Shown piece after piece: positions 45,266 to 55,084 of a stretch of 64,000 bases of DNA (positions are counted from its first letter, which is position 1; each line of letters starts with the position of its first letter). The notes below the pieces were generated by a model that saw only the letters and a program-made list of their open reading frames with translations, was not told where the DNA came from and did no database searches. The stretch is taken from the NCBI RefSeq assembly GCF_023016805.1, contig NZ_JALKCH010000013.1, positions 1-64,000 on the forward strand, given 5' to 3'. The stretch comes from Ancylobacter crimeensis. GTDB lineage: Bacteria; Pseudomonadota; Alphaproteobacteria; Rhizobiales; Xanthobacteraceae. The translations under genes were made by a program, and so were the position numbers.

Positions 45266-46159
45266 TCAACCGTTCACGATGGTTCCGCCATTGGGATGCA
45301 TGACCTGCCCGGTGATGTAGGACGCCTCCTCGCTCGCCAGGAAGACGTGGCAGGAGGCGACCTCGTTCGGCTGGCCCGGTCGTTTCATCGGTGCGTGCTT
45401 GCCGTGCTCCGCGGTTTTCTCCGCGTCGAATGAGGCCGGGATCAGCGGCGTCCAGATCGGGCCGGGGGCGACCGCGTTCACCCGGATCCCCCGCTCCAGC
45501 AGCGCCTGCGACAGCGAGCGGGTGAAGGCCACGATGGCGCCGCGGGTCGCGGAATAGTCGATCAGCGCCTCATTGCCCTTATAGGCGGTCACCGAGGTGG
45601 TGTTCACGATGGCGCTGCCCTGCGGCATGTGCCGGAGCGCCATCTTGGTGAGGAAGAAATATCCGAAGACATTGGTGCGGAAGGTACGTTCGAGCTGTTC
45701 GGCGGGGATTTCCAGCGGGTCCTCCACCATGTGCTGCTCGGCGGCGTTGTTCACGAGGATGTCGAGCGCGCCGAACTGGGCGATCACCTTCGTCACCGCC
45801 TCCGCGCAGAAATCCTCCGAGCCGATGTCGCCGGCAAGGCTCATGGCACGGCGTCCCTCGCTCTCGATCAGGGCGAGGGTCTTCGCCGCATCCTCGTGCT
45901 CGTCGAGATAGAGGATGGCGACATCGGCGCCCTCGCGCGCCATGGCGACCGCGACGGCCCGGCCAATGCCGCTGTCGCCGCCCGAGATGAGGGCGACCTT
46001 GCCCTTCAGCCTGTCGGCGCCGGGAAAGCGCGGCATGTAGTCGGGCTCCGGCACCATCTCCGCTTCGATGCCTGGCTGGCGGTCCTGGTGCTGCGGGGGA
46101 ATGGTCTGGTCCTGCGCGGCCTCGGTCGCGGTCTTCGGCGGAGCGGTGTGCTCGTTCAT
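45266..46159 (-). CDS. SDR oxidoreductase (YghA-like) with YxxxR active site
   Basis: A 297-residue short-chain dehydrogenase with the ~45-residue N-terminal extension of the YghA/glucose-dehydrogenase-like group. The cofactor motif is ISGGDSGIGRAVA near residue 60, followed by DILVNNAAEQ and a catalytic Ser in NTTSVTAYKG. The Tyr motif reads DYSATRGAIVAF, so the catalytic Lys of Y-x3-K is Arg. It is nine bases upstream of the RibD-like gene. It is probably NADP-dependent; whether it remains active is uncertain. Confidence 0.92.
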   Translation of the reverse strand: MNEHTAPPKTATEAAQDQTIPPQHQDRQPGIEAEMVPEPDYMPRFPGADRLKGKVALISGGDSGIGRAVAVAMAREGADVAILYLDEHEDAAKTLALIESEGRRAMSLAGDIGSEDFCAEAVTKVIAQFGALDILVNNAAEQHMVEDPLEIPAEQLERTFRTNVFGYFFLTKMALRHMPQGSAIVNTTSVTAYKGNEALIDYSATRGAIVAFTRSLSQALLERGIRVNAVAPGPIWTPLIPASFDAEKTAEHGKHAPMKRPGQPNEVASCHVFLASEEASYITGQVMHPNGGTIVNG

Positions 46160-46249
46160 CGCGGAGCCTCCTGTGACGTATCCTCATGGCGGACACGCCC
46201 GGGCCAACGCCGCGCGGGGAGGTCGGTTCCGTATCGGTAACAGAGGGGG

Positions 46250-46287
46250 CCCGGCGCGGGGCGGGGGGCGGGAAACCCCGCGCCGGG
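46250..46287 (-). terminator. Strong hairpin after the RND pump gene
   Basis: CCCGGCGCGGGG at 46250-46261 and its exact complement at 46276-46287 form a 12-bp stem with a 14-base loop, just after the stop of the minus-strand RND gene. There is no T-run, so it may be a Rho-aided terminator or an RNA stabiliser. Confidence 0.55.
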
Positions 46288-46293
46288 CAGGTG

Positions 46294-49200
46294 CTATTCC
46301 GCCGGCGCGGGAGCGGGCGGGGTTGCACCATGGTGTGTCAGCGCCCTGTTGCCAGTCAGGCGTCGCAGCGCGACGTAGAACACCGGCGTCAGGAACAGGC
46401 CGAAGAAGGTCACGCCGATCATGCCGGAGAACACCGCGACGCCCATGGCGTGCCGCATCTCCGCGCCCGCGCCGGTGGAGAGCACCAGCGGCAGCACGCC
46501 CATGATGAAGGCGAAGGAGGTCATCAGGATCGGCCGCAGCCTAAGGCGGCTCGCCTCGATCGCGGCCTCCACCGGATTACGCCCGGCGAATTCCAGCTCG
46601 CGGGCGAATTCCACGATGAGGATCGCGTTCTTCGCCGAGAGCCCGACCAGCACCACGAGGCCGATCTGGGTGAAGATGTTGTTGTCGCCCCCGCCCATCC
46701 ATACGCCGAACAGGGCGGCGAGCAGGCCCATCGGCACGATGAGGATGATCGCGATGGGCAGGGTCAGGCTCTCATATTGCGCGGCGAGCACGAGGAAGAC
46801 GAGCAATATGGCGAGCGGGAACACCAGCACCGCGGAATTGCCGGCCAGGATCTCCTGGTAGGTGAGGTCGGTCCATTCGAATTCGAAGCCGGGCGGCAGC
46901 ACCTCGGCGGCGATGCGCTTCGCGGCGTCCTGCGCCTGTCCGGACGAGAAGCCGGGGGCGGGCGAGGCGTTGATGTCGGAGGTGAGGAAGCCGTTATAGC
47001 GCATGGCGCGCTCCGGCCCCGCCGTCGCCTGCACCTTGATGAGCGCGGAGAGCGGGATCATCTCGCCGGAATTGGAGCGCACCTTCAGCTTGCCGATGTC
47101 CTCCGGGCGGGCGCGATAGGGCGCATCGGCCTGGGCCCGCACCGAATAGGTACGGCCGAAGGCGTTGAAGTCGTTCACATAGAGCGAGCCGAGATAGACC
47201 TGGAGCGTCTCGAACACGCTCGCCACCGGCACGCCGAGCTGGCGGGCCTTGGTGCGGTCCACATCGGCGAAGATCTGCGGCACGTTGATCTGGTAGGTGG
47301 TGAACTGGCCGGCGAGCTCGGGCGCCGCCATCGCCTTCGCCATGAAGGCGTTGGTGACGTCGCTCAGCGCCTCGTAACCGCGTCCGGCACGATCCTCGAT
47401 CTGCAGCTTGAAGCCGCCCACCACGCCGAGGCCCTGCACCGGTGGGGGCGGGAACATGGCGATGAAAGCGTCCTTGATCGAGGCGTATTTCTGGTTGAGC
47501 GCCATCGCGATGGCGCCGGCGCTGAGCGAGGGGTCCCGCCGCTCGTCGAACGGCTTCAGCACCGAGAACACGATGCCGGCATTGGACGAGTTGGAGAAGC
47601 CGGCGATGGACAGGCCGGGAAAGGCCACCGCGCTCTCGACACCCGGCTGGGCAAGCGTGATCTCGGTCATGCGGCGGATCACCTCTTCCGTACGGTCGAG
47701 CGTGGCGCCGTCCGGCAACTGGGCGAAGCCGACCAGATACTGCTTGTCCTGCGCCGGCACGAAGCCGGAGGGCACCGCCTGGAACATCCACCACGTCGCG
47801 CCGAGCATCACGGCGTAGAACAGCATGACGAGGCTCTTGACGTGCAGGATGCCGCCGACGCCCTTGCCATAGCCCTGCGAGCCGCGGCGGAACACGACGT
47901 TGAAGCCGCGGAAGAACCAGCCGAACAGCGCGTTGATGATGCGCTGCAGGCGGTCCGGCGGGGCGCCGTGGCCCTTGAGCAGCAGGGCCGAGAGGGCGGG
48001 GGAGAGCGTCAGCGAATTGACCGCCGAGATGACGGTGGAAATGGCGATGGTGAGCGCGAACTGCCGGTAGAACTGGCCGGACAGCCCGCTGATGAAGGCG
48101 AGCGGCACGAAGACCGCCACCAGAACCAGCGCGATGGCGACGATGGGCCCCGACACCTCGCTCATCGCCTTGTAGGAGGCCTCGCGCGGCGAGAGCCCGG
48201 CCTCGATGTTGCGCTCGACATTCTCCACCACGACGATCGCGTCATCGACGACGATGCCGATGGCCAGCACGAGCCCGAACAGGCTGAGCGCGTTGATGGA
48301 GAAGCCGAACACATACATCACCGCGAAGGTGCCGATGATGGAGACCGGCACCGCCAGCAGCGGGATGATGGAGGCGCGCCAGGTCTGGAGGAACACCACC
48401 ACCACGATGACCACCAGCAGCACCGCCTCGAACAGCGTATGTACGACCGCCTCGATCGAGGCGTCGACGAAGCGGGTGGTGTCGTAGACGATGGCGTAGT
48501 CGACGCCTTCCGGCATCGTCTTCTTGATCTCCTCCATCGTCCTGCGGACATTGGCGGCGATCTCCAGCGCGTTGGAGCCGGGCGCCTGGAACACGCCGAT
48601 GCCGACCGCCTGCCGGTTGTCGAGCAGCGAGCGCAGCGCATAGTCCGAGGCGCCCAGCTCGATGCGGGCGACGTCGCGCAGCCGCACCACCTCGCCATCC
48701 GCGCCGGTCTTCACGACGATGTCGCCGAACTCCTCCTCGCTTTCGAGGCGGCCGCGGGCATTGATGGAGAGCTGGAGGTCCACCCCGTTCGAGGCGGGCG
48801 AGGCGCCGACGCTGCCGGCCGCCGCCTGCACGTTCTGGGCGCGGATCTCGTTCACCACGTCGCCGGCGGACAGGCCGTGTTCCGCGATCTTCTGCGGGTC
48901 GAGCCAGATGCGCATCGAGTAGTCGCCGCCGCCGAAGATGTCGATCTGGCCGACGCCGGGGATGCGGGCCAGCCGGTCCTTGACGTTCAGCACGCCGTAA
49001 TTGCGCAGGTAGTTGATGTCGTAGCGGTCGTTCGGCGAGACGAGGTGCACCACCATGATGAAGTTGGGCGAGCTCTTGGCGGTGGTCACGCCGAGGCTGC
49101 GCACCTCTTCCGGCAGGCGCGGCTCGGCCTGGCTGACCCGGTTCTGCACGAGCTGGGTGGCCTTGTCCGGGTCGGTGCCGAGCTTGAAGGTGACGGTCAG

Positions 49201-49473
49201 CGTCATCACGCCGTCGGTCGTCGCCTGGCTGGACATGTAGAGCATGTCCTCGACGCCGTTGATCTGCTCCTCGATGGGGGTGGCTACGGTCGCGGCGATC
49301 ACCTTGGGCGAGGCGCCGGGATAGGTGGCGCGCACGATGACCTGCGGGGGCACCACTTCGGGATATTCCGAAATCGGCATGATCCTGAGCGCCAGCAGGC
49401 CGGCGACGAGGATGAGCACCGAGAGAACGGCGGCGAAGATCGGGCGGTCGATGAAGAAGCGGGACAGGTTCAT
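46294..49473 (-). CDS. RND multidrug efflux transporter, inner-membrane pump (AcrB/MexB family)
   Basis: A 1059-residue hydrophobe/amphiphile efflux pump, with 12 spans and two large periplasmic loops. It begins MNLSRFFIDRPIFAAVLSVL. The proton-relay Asp pair is in GIVVDDAIVVVENVERN near residue 405, as in AcrB. It exports drugs, solvents or other amphiphiles with the adaptor encoded upstream; no outer-membrane factor gene is present, so a TolC-like protein must come from elsewhere. ATG 49473 is chosen over a longer frame with a basic N-terminus. It is the last gene of an operon divergent from a LysR regulator. Confidence 0.95.
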   Translation of the reverse strand: MNLSRFFIDRPIFAAVLSVLILVAGLLALRIMPISEYPEVVPPQVIVRATYPGASPKVIAATVATPIEEQINGVEDMLYMSSQATTDGVMTLTVTFKLGTDPDKATQLVQNRVSQAEPRLPEEVRSLGVTTAKSSPNFIMVVHLVSPNDRYDINYLRNYGVLNVKDRLARIPGVGQIDIFGGGDYSMRIWLDPQKIAEHGLSAGDVVNEIRAQNVQAAAGSVGASPASNGVDLQLSINARGRLESEEEFGDIVVKTGADGEVVRLRDVARIELGASDYALRSLLDNRQAVGIGVFQAPGSNALEIAANVRRTMEEIKKTMPEGVDYAIVYDTTRFVDASIEAVVHTLFEAVLLVVIVVVVFLQTWRASIIPLLAVPVSIIGTFAVMYVFGFSINALSLFGLVLAIGIVVDDAIVVVENVERNIEAGLSPREASYKAMSEVSGPIVAIALVLVAVFVPLAFISGLSGQFYRQFALTIAISTVISAVNSLTLSPALSALLLKGHGAPPDRLQRIINALFGWFFRGFNVVFRRGSQGYGKGVGGILHVKSLVMLFYAVMLGATWWMFQAVPSGFVPAQDKQYLVGFAQLPDGATLDRTEEVIRRMTEITLAQPGVESAVAFPGLSIAGFSNSSNAGIVFSVLKPFDERRDPSLSAGAIAMALNQKYASIKDAFIAMFPPPPVQGLGVVGGFKLQIEDRAGRGYEALSDVTNAFMAKAMAAPELAGQFTTYQINVPQIFADVDRTKARQLGVPVASVFETLQVYLGSLYVNDFNAFGRTYSVRAQADAPYRARPEDIGKLKVRSNSGEMIPLSALIKVQATAGPERAMRYNGFLTSDINASPAPGFSSGQAQDAAKRIAAEVLPPGFEFEWTDLTYQEILAGNSAVLVFPLAILLVFLVLAAQYESLTLPIAIILIVPMGLLAALFGVWMGGGDNNIFTQIGLVVLVGLSAKNAILIVEFARELEFAGRNPVEAAIEASRLRLRPILMTSFAFIMGVLPLVLSTGAGAEMRHAMGVAVFSGMIGVTFFGLFLTPVFYVALRRLTGNRALTHHGATPPAPAPAE

Positions 49474-49641
49474 GGCTGATCTCCCCCCACGGGAGCTGAC
49501 GGACGAAGGAAACGGCCCGCCGTCCCGACAAGCGGGTCGGCGGCGGCGCGCGGGGCGCGCAGGCGTTACGCAGGACAGGCGCTGCACGCATTGCGTGCAG
49601 CAGGACATGACCGGCCCGCAGACGCGGGACCGGCGCCTTGA

Positions 49642-50910
49642 TCAGTCGCCGGCGGCGATATCGGTGCGCGCGGGAGTGCCTTCGGCCTTCGCCGTCATCG
49701 GCACCTTTTCCGGCGCGACCACAGCGCCGGGCCGCACGCGCTGCAGCCCATTGACGACGATGGTCTCGCCCGGCTTGAGCCCGGAGGTGACGATGCGCAG
49801 CCCCTCGGCCGGCGCGCCGAGCTTCACCTCGCGATAGATCGCCTTGTTGCCGGCATCGACCACGAAGACGAACTTCTTGTCCTGATCGGTGCCGACCGCG
49901 CGCTCATTGATGACGATGGCCGGCTCGGTCCGGGCCCGGCCCATGCGCACCCGCGCGAACTGGCCCGGCTTCAGTCGCCCGTCGGCATTGTCGAAGGTGC
50001 CGCGCAGCCGGAGCGTGCCGGTGGCGGCCTCCACCTCGTTGTTGACGAGCTGGAGATGGCCGCGCACGGGCGTGTCGCCGGTGGTGCCGGTGCTGATCTC
50101 GATGGGGATGCGGTCGATGGCGTCGAGGGCGCCCGGGCCGTCGCCGATGGAGGCCAGAGCCTTGCCGACCGTATCCTCGTCGGCGTCGAAGCTGACATAG
50201 ATCGGGTTCACCGAGACGATGGTGGTGAGCACGGGGGCGGTGGGGCCGTCGGCGACGAGATTGCCGGGCGTGACCTCCAGCCGGCCGACCCGTCCGTCGA
50301 TGGGCGCGCGCACCTGCGTGTGGTCGAGGTCGAGCTGTGCGGAGACGACGGCGGCCTTCGCCGCGCGCAGATTGGCCTCGGCCTCCTTGTAGTTGTTGAC
50401 GCGCTGGTCGAGCTCCTGCACCGACACCACCTTGGCGTCGACGAGGCGCTGACCGCGGTCCATCTCGCTCTTGGTATAGGCGAGGCGGGCCTCGGCCGCG
50501 GAAACCTGCGCCTGCGCGCGGTCGAGCGTCGCCTGATAGGGCGCGGGGTCGATGGTGACGAGCAGATCGCCCTTCTTCACCAGCGCGCCCTCGCGAAAGC
50601 GGGCCTCCTCCAGCGCGCCGGAGACGCGGGCGCGCAGCTCGACGCGCCCGACCGCCTCCAGCCGGCCGGAGAATTCGTCCCAGCTCATCGAAGGCTTGGC
50701 CTCGACGGTGGCGACCGAGACCGGCATGGCGGGCGGCGCGGCGGCGGCAGGGGGATCGCCGGCATCGGCAAGGCTGCTCGGCCAGATGGTGAAGCCCGTG
50801 GCGAGCGTCACCGACAGTGCGGTCAGCCCGGCAAAGGCGAAGCCGGTGGCGAGACGGGCAGACGTGCCGCGGTTGGATGTCCGGCGGGTGGATGTGGACG
50901 GATGGCTCAT
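49642..50910 (-). CDS. RND efflux periplasmic adaptor (membrane fusion protein)
   Basis: A 422-residue adaptor. A short cytoplasmic start, one membrane anchor or signal (residues ~22-42, FAFAGLTALSVTLATGFTIW) and the mature protein follow. The biotinyl-lipoyl-like half motifs are GRVELRARVSGALEEARFRE and VRAPIDGRVGRLEVTPGNLV, separated by the alpha-helical hairpin. The beta-barrel and membrane-proximal domains complete it. GGGAGAA precedes ATG 50910. It links the inner-membrane pump to an outer-membrane channel. The 168-base gap to the pump gene contains a 9-bp-stem hairpin at 49581-49601. Confidence 0.95.
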   Translation of the reverse strand: MSHPSTSTRRTSNRGTSARLATGFAFAGLTALSVTLATGFTIWPSSLADAGDPPAAAAPPAMPVSVATVEAKPSMSWDEFSGRLEAVGRVELRARVSGALEEARFREGALVKKGDLLVTIDPAPYQATLDRAQAQVSAAEARLAYTKSEMDRGQRLVDAKVVSVQELDQRVNNYKEAEANLRAAKAAVVSAQLDLDHTQVRAPIDGRVGRLEVTPGNLVADGPTAPVLTTIVSVNPIYVSFDADEDTVGKALASIGDGPGALDAIDRIPIEISTGTTGDTPVRGHLQLVNNEVEAATGTLRLRGTFDNADGRLKPGQFARVRMGRARTEPAIVINERAVGTDQDKKFVFVVDAGNKAIYREVKLGAPAEGLRIVTSGLKPGETIVVNGLQRVRPGAVVAPEKVPMTAKAEGTPARTDIAAGD

Positions 50911-50926
50911 GACATTCTCCCGGCCG

Positions 50927-51778
50927 TCAGGGCCGCGTGCTGTCTGAAAGACGTTCCGGCACCGCCCTTTCCGACGGGCGGGCGAGGAAGTCGCGAAAAA
51001 CGCTCCGCAACGGCCCGCACCAGTCGGGCGGCATTGCGGGGGAAGCGTCGGGATTCTCGGCCAGCGCCGCCGGCCAGCGCGTCGGGGCGGGCACCACATG
51101 CGTGGTGACCGGCACGCCGCCGGCCTTCAGCCGCTCGCCATAGGCAAGGCTCTCGTCACGCATCGGATCGTCCTCGGCGGTGAGGATCAGCGCGGGCGGC
51201 AGCCGCCCAAGCCGGTTTGAACCGAGCGGGGCGGCATAGGGATGGGCGGCCTTCTCGGCCGAGCCGAGATAGCGGTGCCAGCCCTCGGCGAAGCGGCACC
51301 CCACCGCGCCGGCTTCCGCGGCGCGGATCGAGCGGGTGGCGAGCGCCGGATCGAGCATGGGCGAGATCAGTATCTGCCCGGCGAGCGGGGGGCCGCCCTG
51401 GTCCCGCGCCATCAAGGCGAGCGCGGCGGCAAGGTTGGCGCCCGCTTCCTCGCCGGCCACGAACAGCCGCGCCGCCCGCCCCGCCCAGCAGGAGCGGCGG
51501 GCATGGAGCGCCTGCAGCGCCGCGAAGGAGCGGTTCAGCGGCTCCGGGAACGGATGGGCGGGGGCCAGCGGATAATCCACCGAGGCCACCAGCGCGCCGG
51601 CTTCCGCCAGCAGCCGCGCCACGCACTCCCCGCAGGCCGGCGAGCCGGCGGTGAAGGCGCCGCCATGCAGATGCAATACGAGTGCGGGCGAGCGCTGGCT
51701 GTCCGCCGGGCGATAGAAACGCACCGGCAGCCGGCCCTCGCCGGTTTCAAGCTCACTCTCGCTCCAGCCGCAGCCCAT
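50927..51778 (-). CDS. Alpha/beta hydrolase-fold protein (HSL-like) lacking the nucleophile
   Basis: A ~283-residue protein of the acetyl-esterase/HSL family. The oxyanion motif LHLHGGAFTAGS is intact near residue 35. The nucleophile elbow, normally G-D-S-A-G, reads GEEAGAN, so the Ser is Glu. The acid region TAEDDPMRDESLAYGERL is kept, but the usual catalytic His near the end is not evident (HVVPAPTRWPAAL). It is therefore predicted to be inactive as an esterase and may bind a ligand. It lies 16 bases ahead of the efflux adaptor and is first in that operon. The start could also be ATG 51832. Confidence 0.85.
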   Translation of the reverse strand: MGCGWSESELETGEGRLPVRFYRPADSQRSPALVLHLHGGAFTAGSPACGECVARLLAEAGALVASVDYPLAPAHPFPEPLNRSFAALQALHARRSCWAGRAARLFVAGEEAGANLAAALALMARDQGGPPLAGQILISPMLDPALATRSIRAAEAGAVGCRFAEGWHRYLGSAEKAAHPYAAPLGSNRLGRLPPALILTAEDDPMRDESLAYGERLKAGGVPVTTHVVPAPTRWPAALAENPDASPAMPPDWCGPLRSVFRDFLARPSERAVPERLSDSTRP

Positions 51779-51864
51779 GGTGATCGCTATCCAAGGGCGG
51801 AATGGCCCTGTTGCGATGCAAAAGTTAGCCATGCATGATAGGCAAATAAATCGCGCAAATGACA

Positions 51865-51894
51865 TTTCATTGTTCCTATTTGTGAACAATGAAA
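51865..51894. promoter_or_regulatory. Perfect 11-bp inverted repeat in the lysR/efflux divergent promoter
   Basis: TTTCATTGTTC at 51865-51875 and its exact complement GAACAATGAAA at 51884-51894 are separated by eight bases (CTATTTGT). The dyad lies between the divergent hydrolase-adaptor-pump operon and the LysR gene, in a short AT-rich window. This is the expected position and symmetry for the LysR operator. Confidence 0.75.
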
Positions 51895-51934
51895 CAGATT
51901 GATCGCTCCGATCACGCGGACGGGATGGAAGGCC

Positions 51935-52861
51935 ATGGATCAGCTTGCTGCAATGCGGGCCTTCGCCGGCGTGGTGGAAACGGGCAGCTTCACCCGGGCC
52001 GCCGACCGGCTGGACATGCCGAAGGCGACCGTCACCAAGCTCGTGCAGCAGCTCGAGGCGCGGCTCGGCACCCGCCTGCTCAATCGCACCACCCGCCGCG
52101 TCGGCGTGACGCCGGACGGCGCGGCCTATTACGAGCGCGCCAACACCCTGCTGAACGACCTCGACGAGCTCGATTCCAGCATGGCCTCGGCGCGGGCGAC
52201 GCCGCGCGGGCGGCTGCGCGTCGATGTCTCGACCGCGCTGGCGCTGCTCGTCATCATCCCGGCGCTGGCGAGCTTCCACGCCCGCTTCCCCGACATCGCG
52301 CTCGACCTCGGCGTGTCCGACCGCCCGGTGGACCTCATCGCGGAGAGCGTCGACTGCGTGATCCGCGGCGGCGACCTGCTGGACCCGACGCTGGTCGCGC
52401 GCCGCATCGCCGCGCTCGACATGGTGACCTGCGCCACCCCGGCCTATGTCGCGGAGCATGGGCCGCCGGCTCACCCCACGGATCTTGAGAGCACGCATCG
52501 CGGGATCAACTATTTCAGCCCGCGCACCGGGCGCAGCTTTCCCTTCACCTTCGAACGCGACGGCGAGGCGGTGGAGGTTCGGCCGCGCCACATGGTGTCG
52601 GTGAACGATTCCACCGCCTATGTCGCGGCGGCGCTGGCCGGGCTCGGCATCGCCCAGCTTCCAGCCTTCATGGCGCGCCCCCACATCGCCGATGGCAGCC
52701 TCGTGCGGGTGCTGACCGACTGGGCGGTGGAAGGGATCGACGTCCATGTCGTCTACCCGCCGAACCGCCATCTCAGCAGCCGCGTGCGCGTCTTCGTCGA
52801 CTGGATCGCGGAGCTGTTCGCGACGTCCCGGTTGCTGCAGCCTGGGCCGTTGGTGGGGTGA
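51935..52861 (+). CDS. LysR-family transcriptional regulator
   Basis: A 308-residue LysR regulator. The winged helix-turn-helix is at residues 1-60 (FAGVVETGSFTRAADRLDMP then KATVTKLVQQLEARLG). The inducer-binding domain begins near residue 90 (GRLRVDVSTALALLVIIPAL). GGAAGG precedes ATG 51935, which decides the start. It is divergent from the RND efflux operon and probably controls it through the 51865-51894 dyad. It is convergent with mutB, with 23 bases between the stops. Confidence 0.94.
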   Translation: MDQLAAMRAFAGVVETGSFTRAADRLDMPKATVTKLVQQLEARLGTRLLNRTTRRVGVTPDGAAYYERANTLLNDLDELDSSMASARATPRGRLRVDVSTALALLVIIPALASFHARFPDIALDLGVSDRPVDLIAESVDCVIRGGDLLDPTLVARRIAALDMVTCATPAYVAEHGPPAHPTDLESTHRGINYFSPRTGRSFPFTFERDGEAVEVRPRHMVSVNDSTAYVAAALAGLGIAQLPAFMARPHIADGSLVRVLTDWAVEGIDVHVVYPPNRHLSSRVRVFVDWIAELFATSRLLQPGPLVG

Positions 52862-52884
52862 GGAGGGCGGCGTGGCTTCGGCCT

Positions 52885-55044
52885 TTACGCCGCCGGTCCG
52901 GGATGTCCCAGCCTCTCCGCGAGGCGCCGCACCAGCGTGGCGGCGGCCTCCGCGATCACCGTGCCCGGCGGATAGATCGCCTCGGCGCCGGCGGCGTGCA
53001 CGGCGGCGTAGTCCTGTGGCGGCACCACCCCGCCGACCACGATCATGATGTCGCCCCGCCCTTCCGCCTCCAGCGCCGCCTTCACCTGCGGCACCAGCGT
53101 GAGATGCCCGGCGGCGAGCGAGGAGATGCCGATGACGTGCACGTCGTTCTCCACCGCCTGCCGCGCCGCCTCCTCGGGCGTTGCGAAAAGCGGCCCGATA
53201 TCGACATCGAAACCGAGATCGGCGAAGGCGGAGGCGATGACCTTCTGGCCGCGGTCGTGGCCGTCCTGCCCCAGCTTGGCGACCAGAAGGCGCGGGCGGC
53301 GGCCTTCCTCGGCCTCGAACGCCTCGACCAGCGCGCGCACCTCGTCGACCTTGTGGGACACCTGGTCCATCTCCCGTCGATAGACGCCCGTTATCGCACG
53401 GATTTCGGCACGATGGCGGCCGAAGACGCGCTCCAGCGCATCCGAGACTTCACCGACCGTCGCCCGGGCCCGGGCTGCGTCGATGGCGAGCGCGAGCAGA
53501 TTGCCGCTCCCGCGCGCGCCGGCTTCCAGTGCGGCCAGTGTCGAGGCCGTGGCGGCGGGATCGCGCTCGGTCTTGAGCCGGCGAAGTTTCTCGATCTGCG
53601 CGCTGCGCACCGCGGAATTGTCGATGCGCAGCACGTCGAGCGCCGGCTCGTCGGCGATCCGGTAGCGGTTCACGCCCACCACCGTCTGCGCGCCGGAATC
53701 GATGCGCGCCTGCGTCACCGCGGCGGCTTCCTCGATGCGCAGCTTGGGAATGCCGGCCTCGATGGCATTCGCCATGCCGCCGAGCTTTTCCACCTCCGCC
53801 AGATGGGTGCGGGCGCGGGCGGCGAGATCGGCGGTGAGGCGCTCGACGAAGAAGGAACCGCCCCACGGGTCGATGGCACGGGTGGTCCCGCTTTCCTGCT
53901 GTAGCAGGATCTGTGTATTGCGGGCGATGCGGGCGGAGAAGTCGGTCGGCAGTGCCAGCGCCTCGTCCAGCGCATTGGTGTGGAGCGACTGGGTATGGCC
54001 CTGCGTAGCCGCCATCGCCTCGACCATGGTGCGCATGACGTTGTTGAACACGTCCTGCGCGGTCAGGCTCCAGCCGGACGTCTGGCAATGGGTGCGCAGC
54101 GGCAGCGATTTGGGGTTCTTCGCGCCGAGGCCCTGCATCAGTTCCGCCCAGATGAGGCGGGCCGAGCGCAGCTTGGCGATCTCCATGAAGGCGTTCATGC
54201 CGATCGCCCAGAAGAAGGACAGGCGCGGGGCGAAGCTGTCGATCGGCAGCCCCGCCGCCATGCCGGCGCGCACGTAATCGACGCCGTCCGCCAGCGTATA
54301 GGCCAGCTCCAGATCTGCCGTCGCCCCGGCCTCCTGCATGTGGTAGCCGGAGATCGAGATGGAGTTGAAGCGCGGCATCTCCCCGGACGTGAAGGCGAAA
54401 ATGTCGGAGATGATCCGCATGGAGGGCGCTGGCGGGTAGATGTAGGTGTTGCGGACCATGAACTCCTTGAGGATGTCGTTCTGGATGGTCCCGGAAAGCT
54501 GCGCCGGCTTCACGCCCTGTTCTTCCGCCGCCACGATGTAGAGCGCCAGCACCGGCAGCACCGCGCCGTTCATCGTCATCGACACGCTCATCGTATCGAG
54601 CGGGATGCCGGCAAACAAAGTGCGCATGTCGAGGATGGAATCGATCGCCACGCCGGCCATGCCGACATCGCCGGCGACGCGGGGATGGTCGCTGTCATAG
54701 CCGCGATGGGTGGCGAGGTCGAAGGCGACCGAGAGCCCCTTCTGCCCCGCCGCGAGGTTGCGGCGGTAGAAGGCATTCGAGGCTTCCGCCGTGGAGAAGC
54801 CGGCATATTGCCGGATCGTCCAGGGCTGGGTCACGTACATGGTGGGATACGGCCCGCGCAGGAAGGGCGCGATGCCGGGGAATTGCCCGCCAATGCCGAG
54901 CCCTTCGATATCCGCGGGACCATGCACCGGGTTCACCGCGATGCCCTCGGGCGTCACCCATGGCTGGCCACCGGCAGCGGGATGAGGGCCGGGTCGGGCC
55001 GGGCTTCGCCACGGGCGGGCTGAAAGGTCGGGAATGCGGCTCAT
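52885..55044 (-). CDS. mutB: Methylmalonyl-CoA mutase, catalytic large subunit
   Basis: A 719-residue adenosylcobalamin-dependent mutase interconverting (R)-methylmalonyl-CoA and succinyl-CoA. The TIM-barrel substrate region ([20 protein letters not shown]) lies near residue 75. The C-terminal B12-binding domain has [20 protein letters not shown] near residue 600, with the cobalt-ligating His in D-x-H-x-x-G. It is the last gene of pccB-pccA-mutA-(small)-mutB. ATG 55044 gives the normal family length. Confidence 0.97.
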   Translation of the reverse strand: MSRIPDLSARPWRSPARPGPHPAAGGQPWVTPEGIAVNPVHGPADIEGLGIGGQFPGIAPFLRGPYPTMYVTQPWTIRQYAGFSTAEASNAFYRRNLAAGQKGLSVAFDLATHRGYDSDHPRVAGDVGMAGVAIDSILDMRTLFAGIPLDTMSVSMTMNGAVLPVLALYIVAAEEQGVKPAQLSGTIQNDILKEFMVRNTYIYPPAPSMRIISDIFAFTSGEMPRFNSISISGYHMQEAGATADLELAYTLADGVDYVRAGMAAGLPIDSFAPRLSFFWAIGMNAFMEIAKLRSARLIWAELMQGLGAKNPKSLPLRTHCQTSGWSLTAQDVFNNVMRTMVEAMAATQGHTQSLHTNALDEALALPTDFSARIARNTQILLQQESGTTRAIDPWGGSFFVERLTADLAARARTHLAEVEKLGGMANAIEAGIPKLRIEEAAAVTQARIDSGAQTVVGVNRYRIADEPALDVLRIDNSAVRSAQIEKLRRLKTERDPAATASTLAALEAGARGSGNLLALAIDAARARATVGEVSDALERVFGRHRAEIRAITGVYRREMDQVSHKVDEVRALVEAFEAEEGRRPRLLVAKLGQDGHDRGQKVIASAFADLGFDVDIGPLFATPEEAARQAVENDVHVIGISSLAAGHLTLVPQVKAALEAEGRGDIMIVVGGVVPPQDYAAVHAAGAEAIYPPGTVIAEAAATLVRRLAERLGHPGPAA

Positions 55045-55084
55045 CGCGCGCCTCCATTTCGGGCGCGAGGGGAAGGTGGGGCGG

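Noticed and set aside
46186-49479. Long plus-strand frame (about 1100 codons) opposite the RND pump gene
   Set aside because: Antisense shadow of the pump; His/Asp/Glu-rich and without family similarity.
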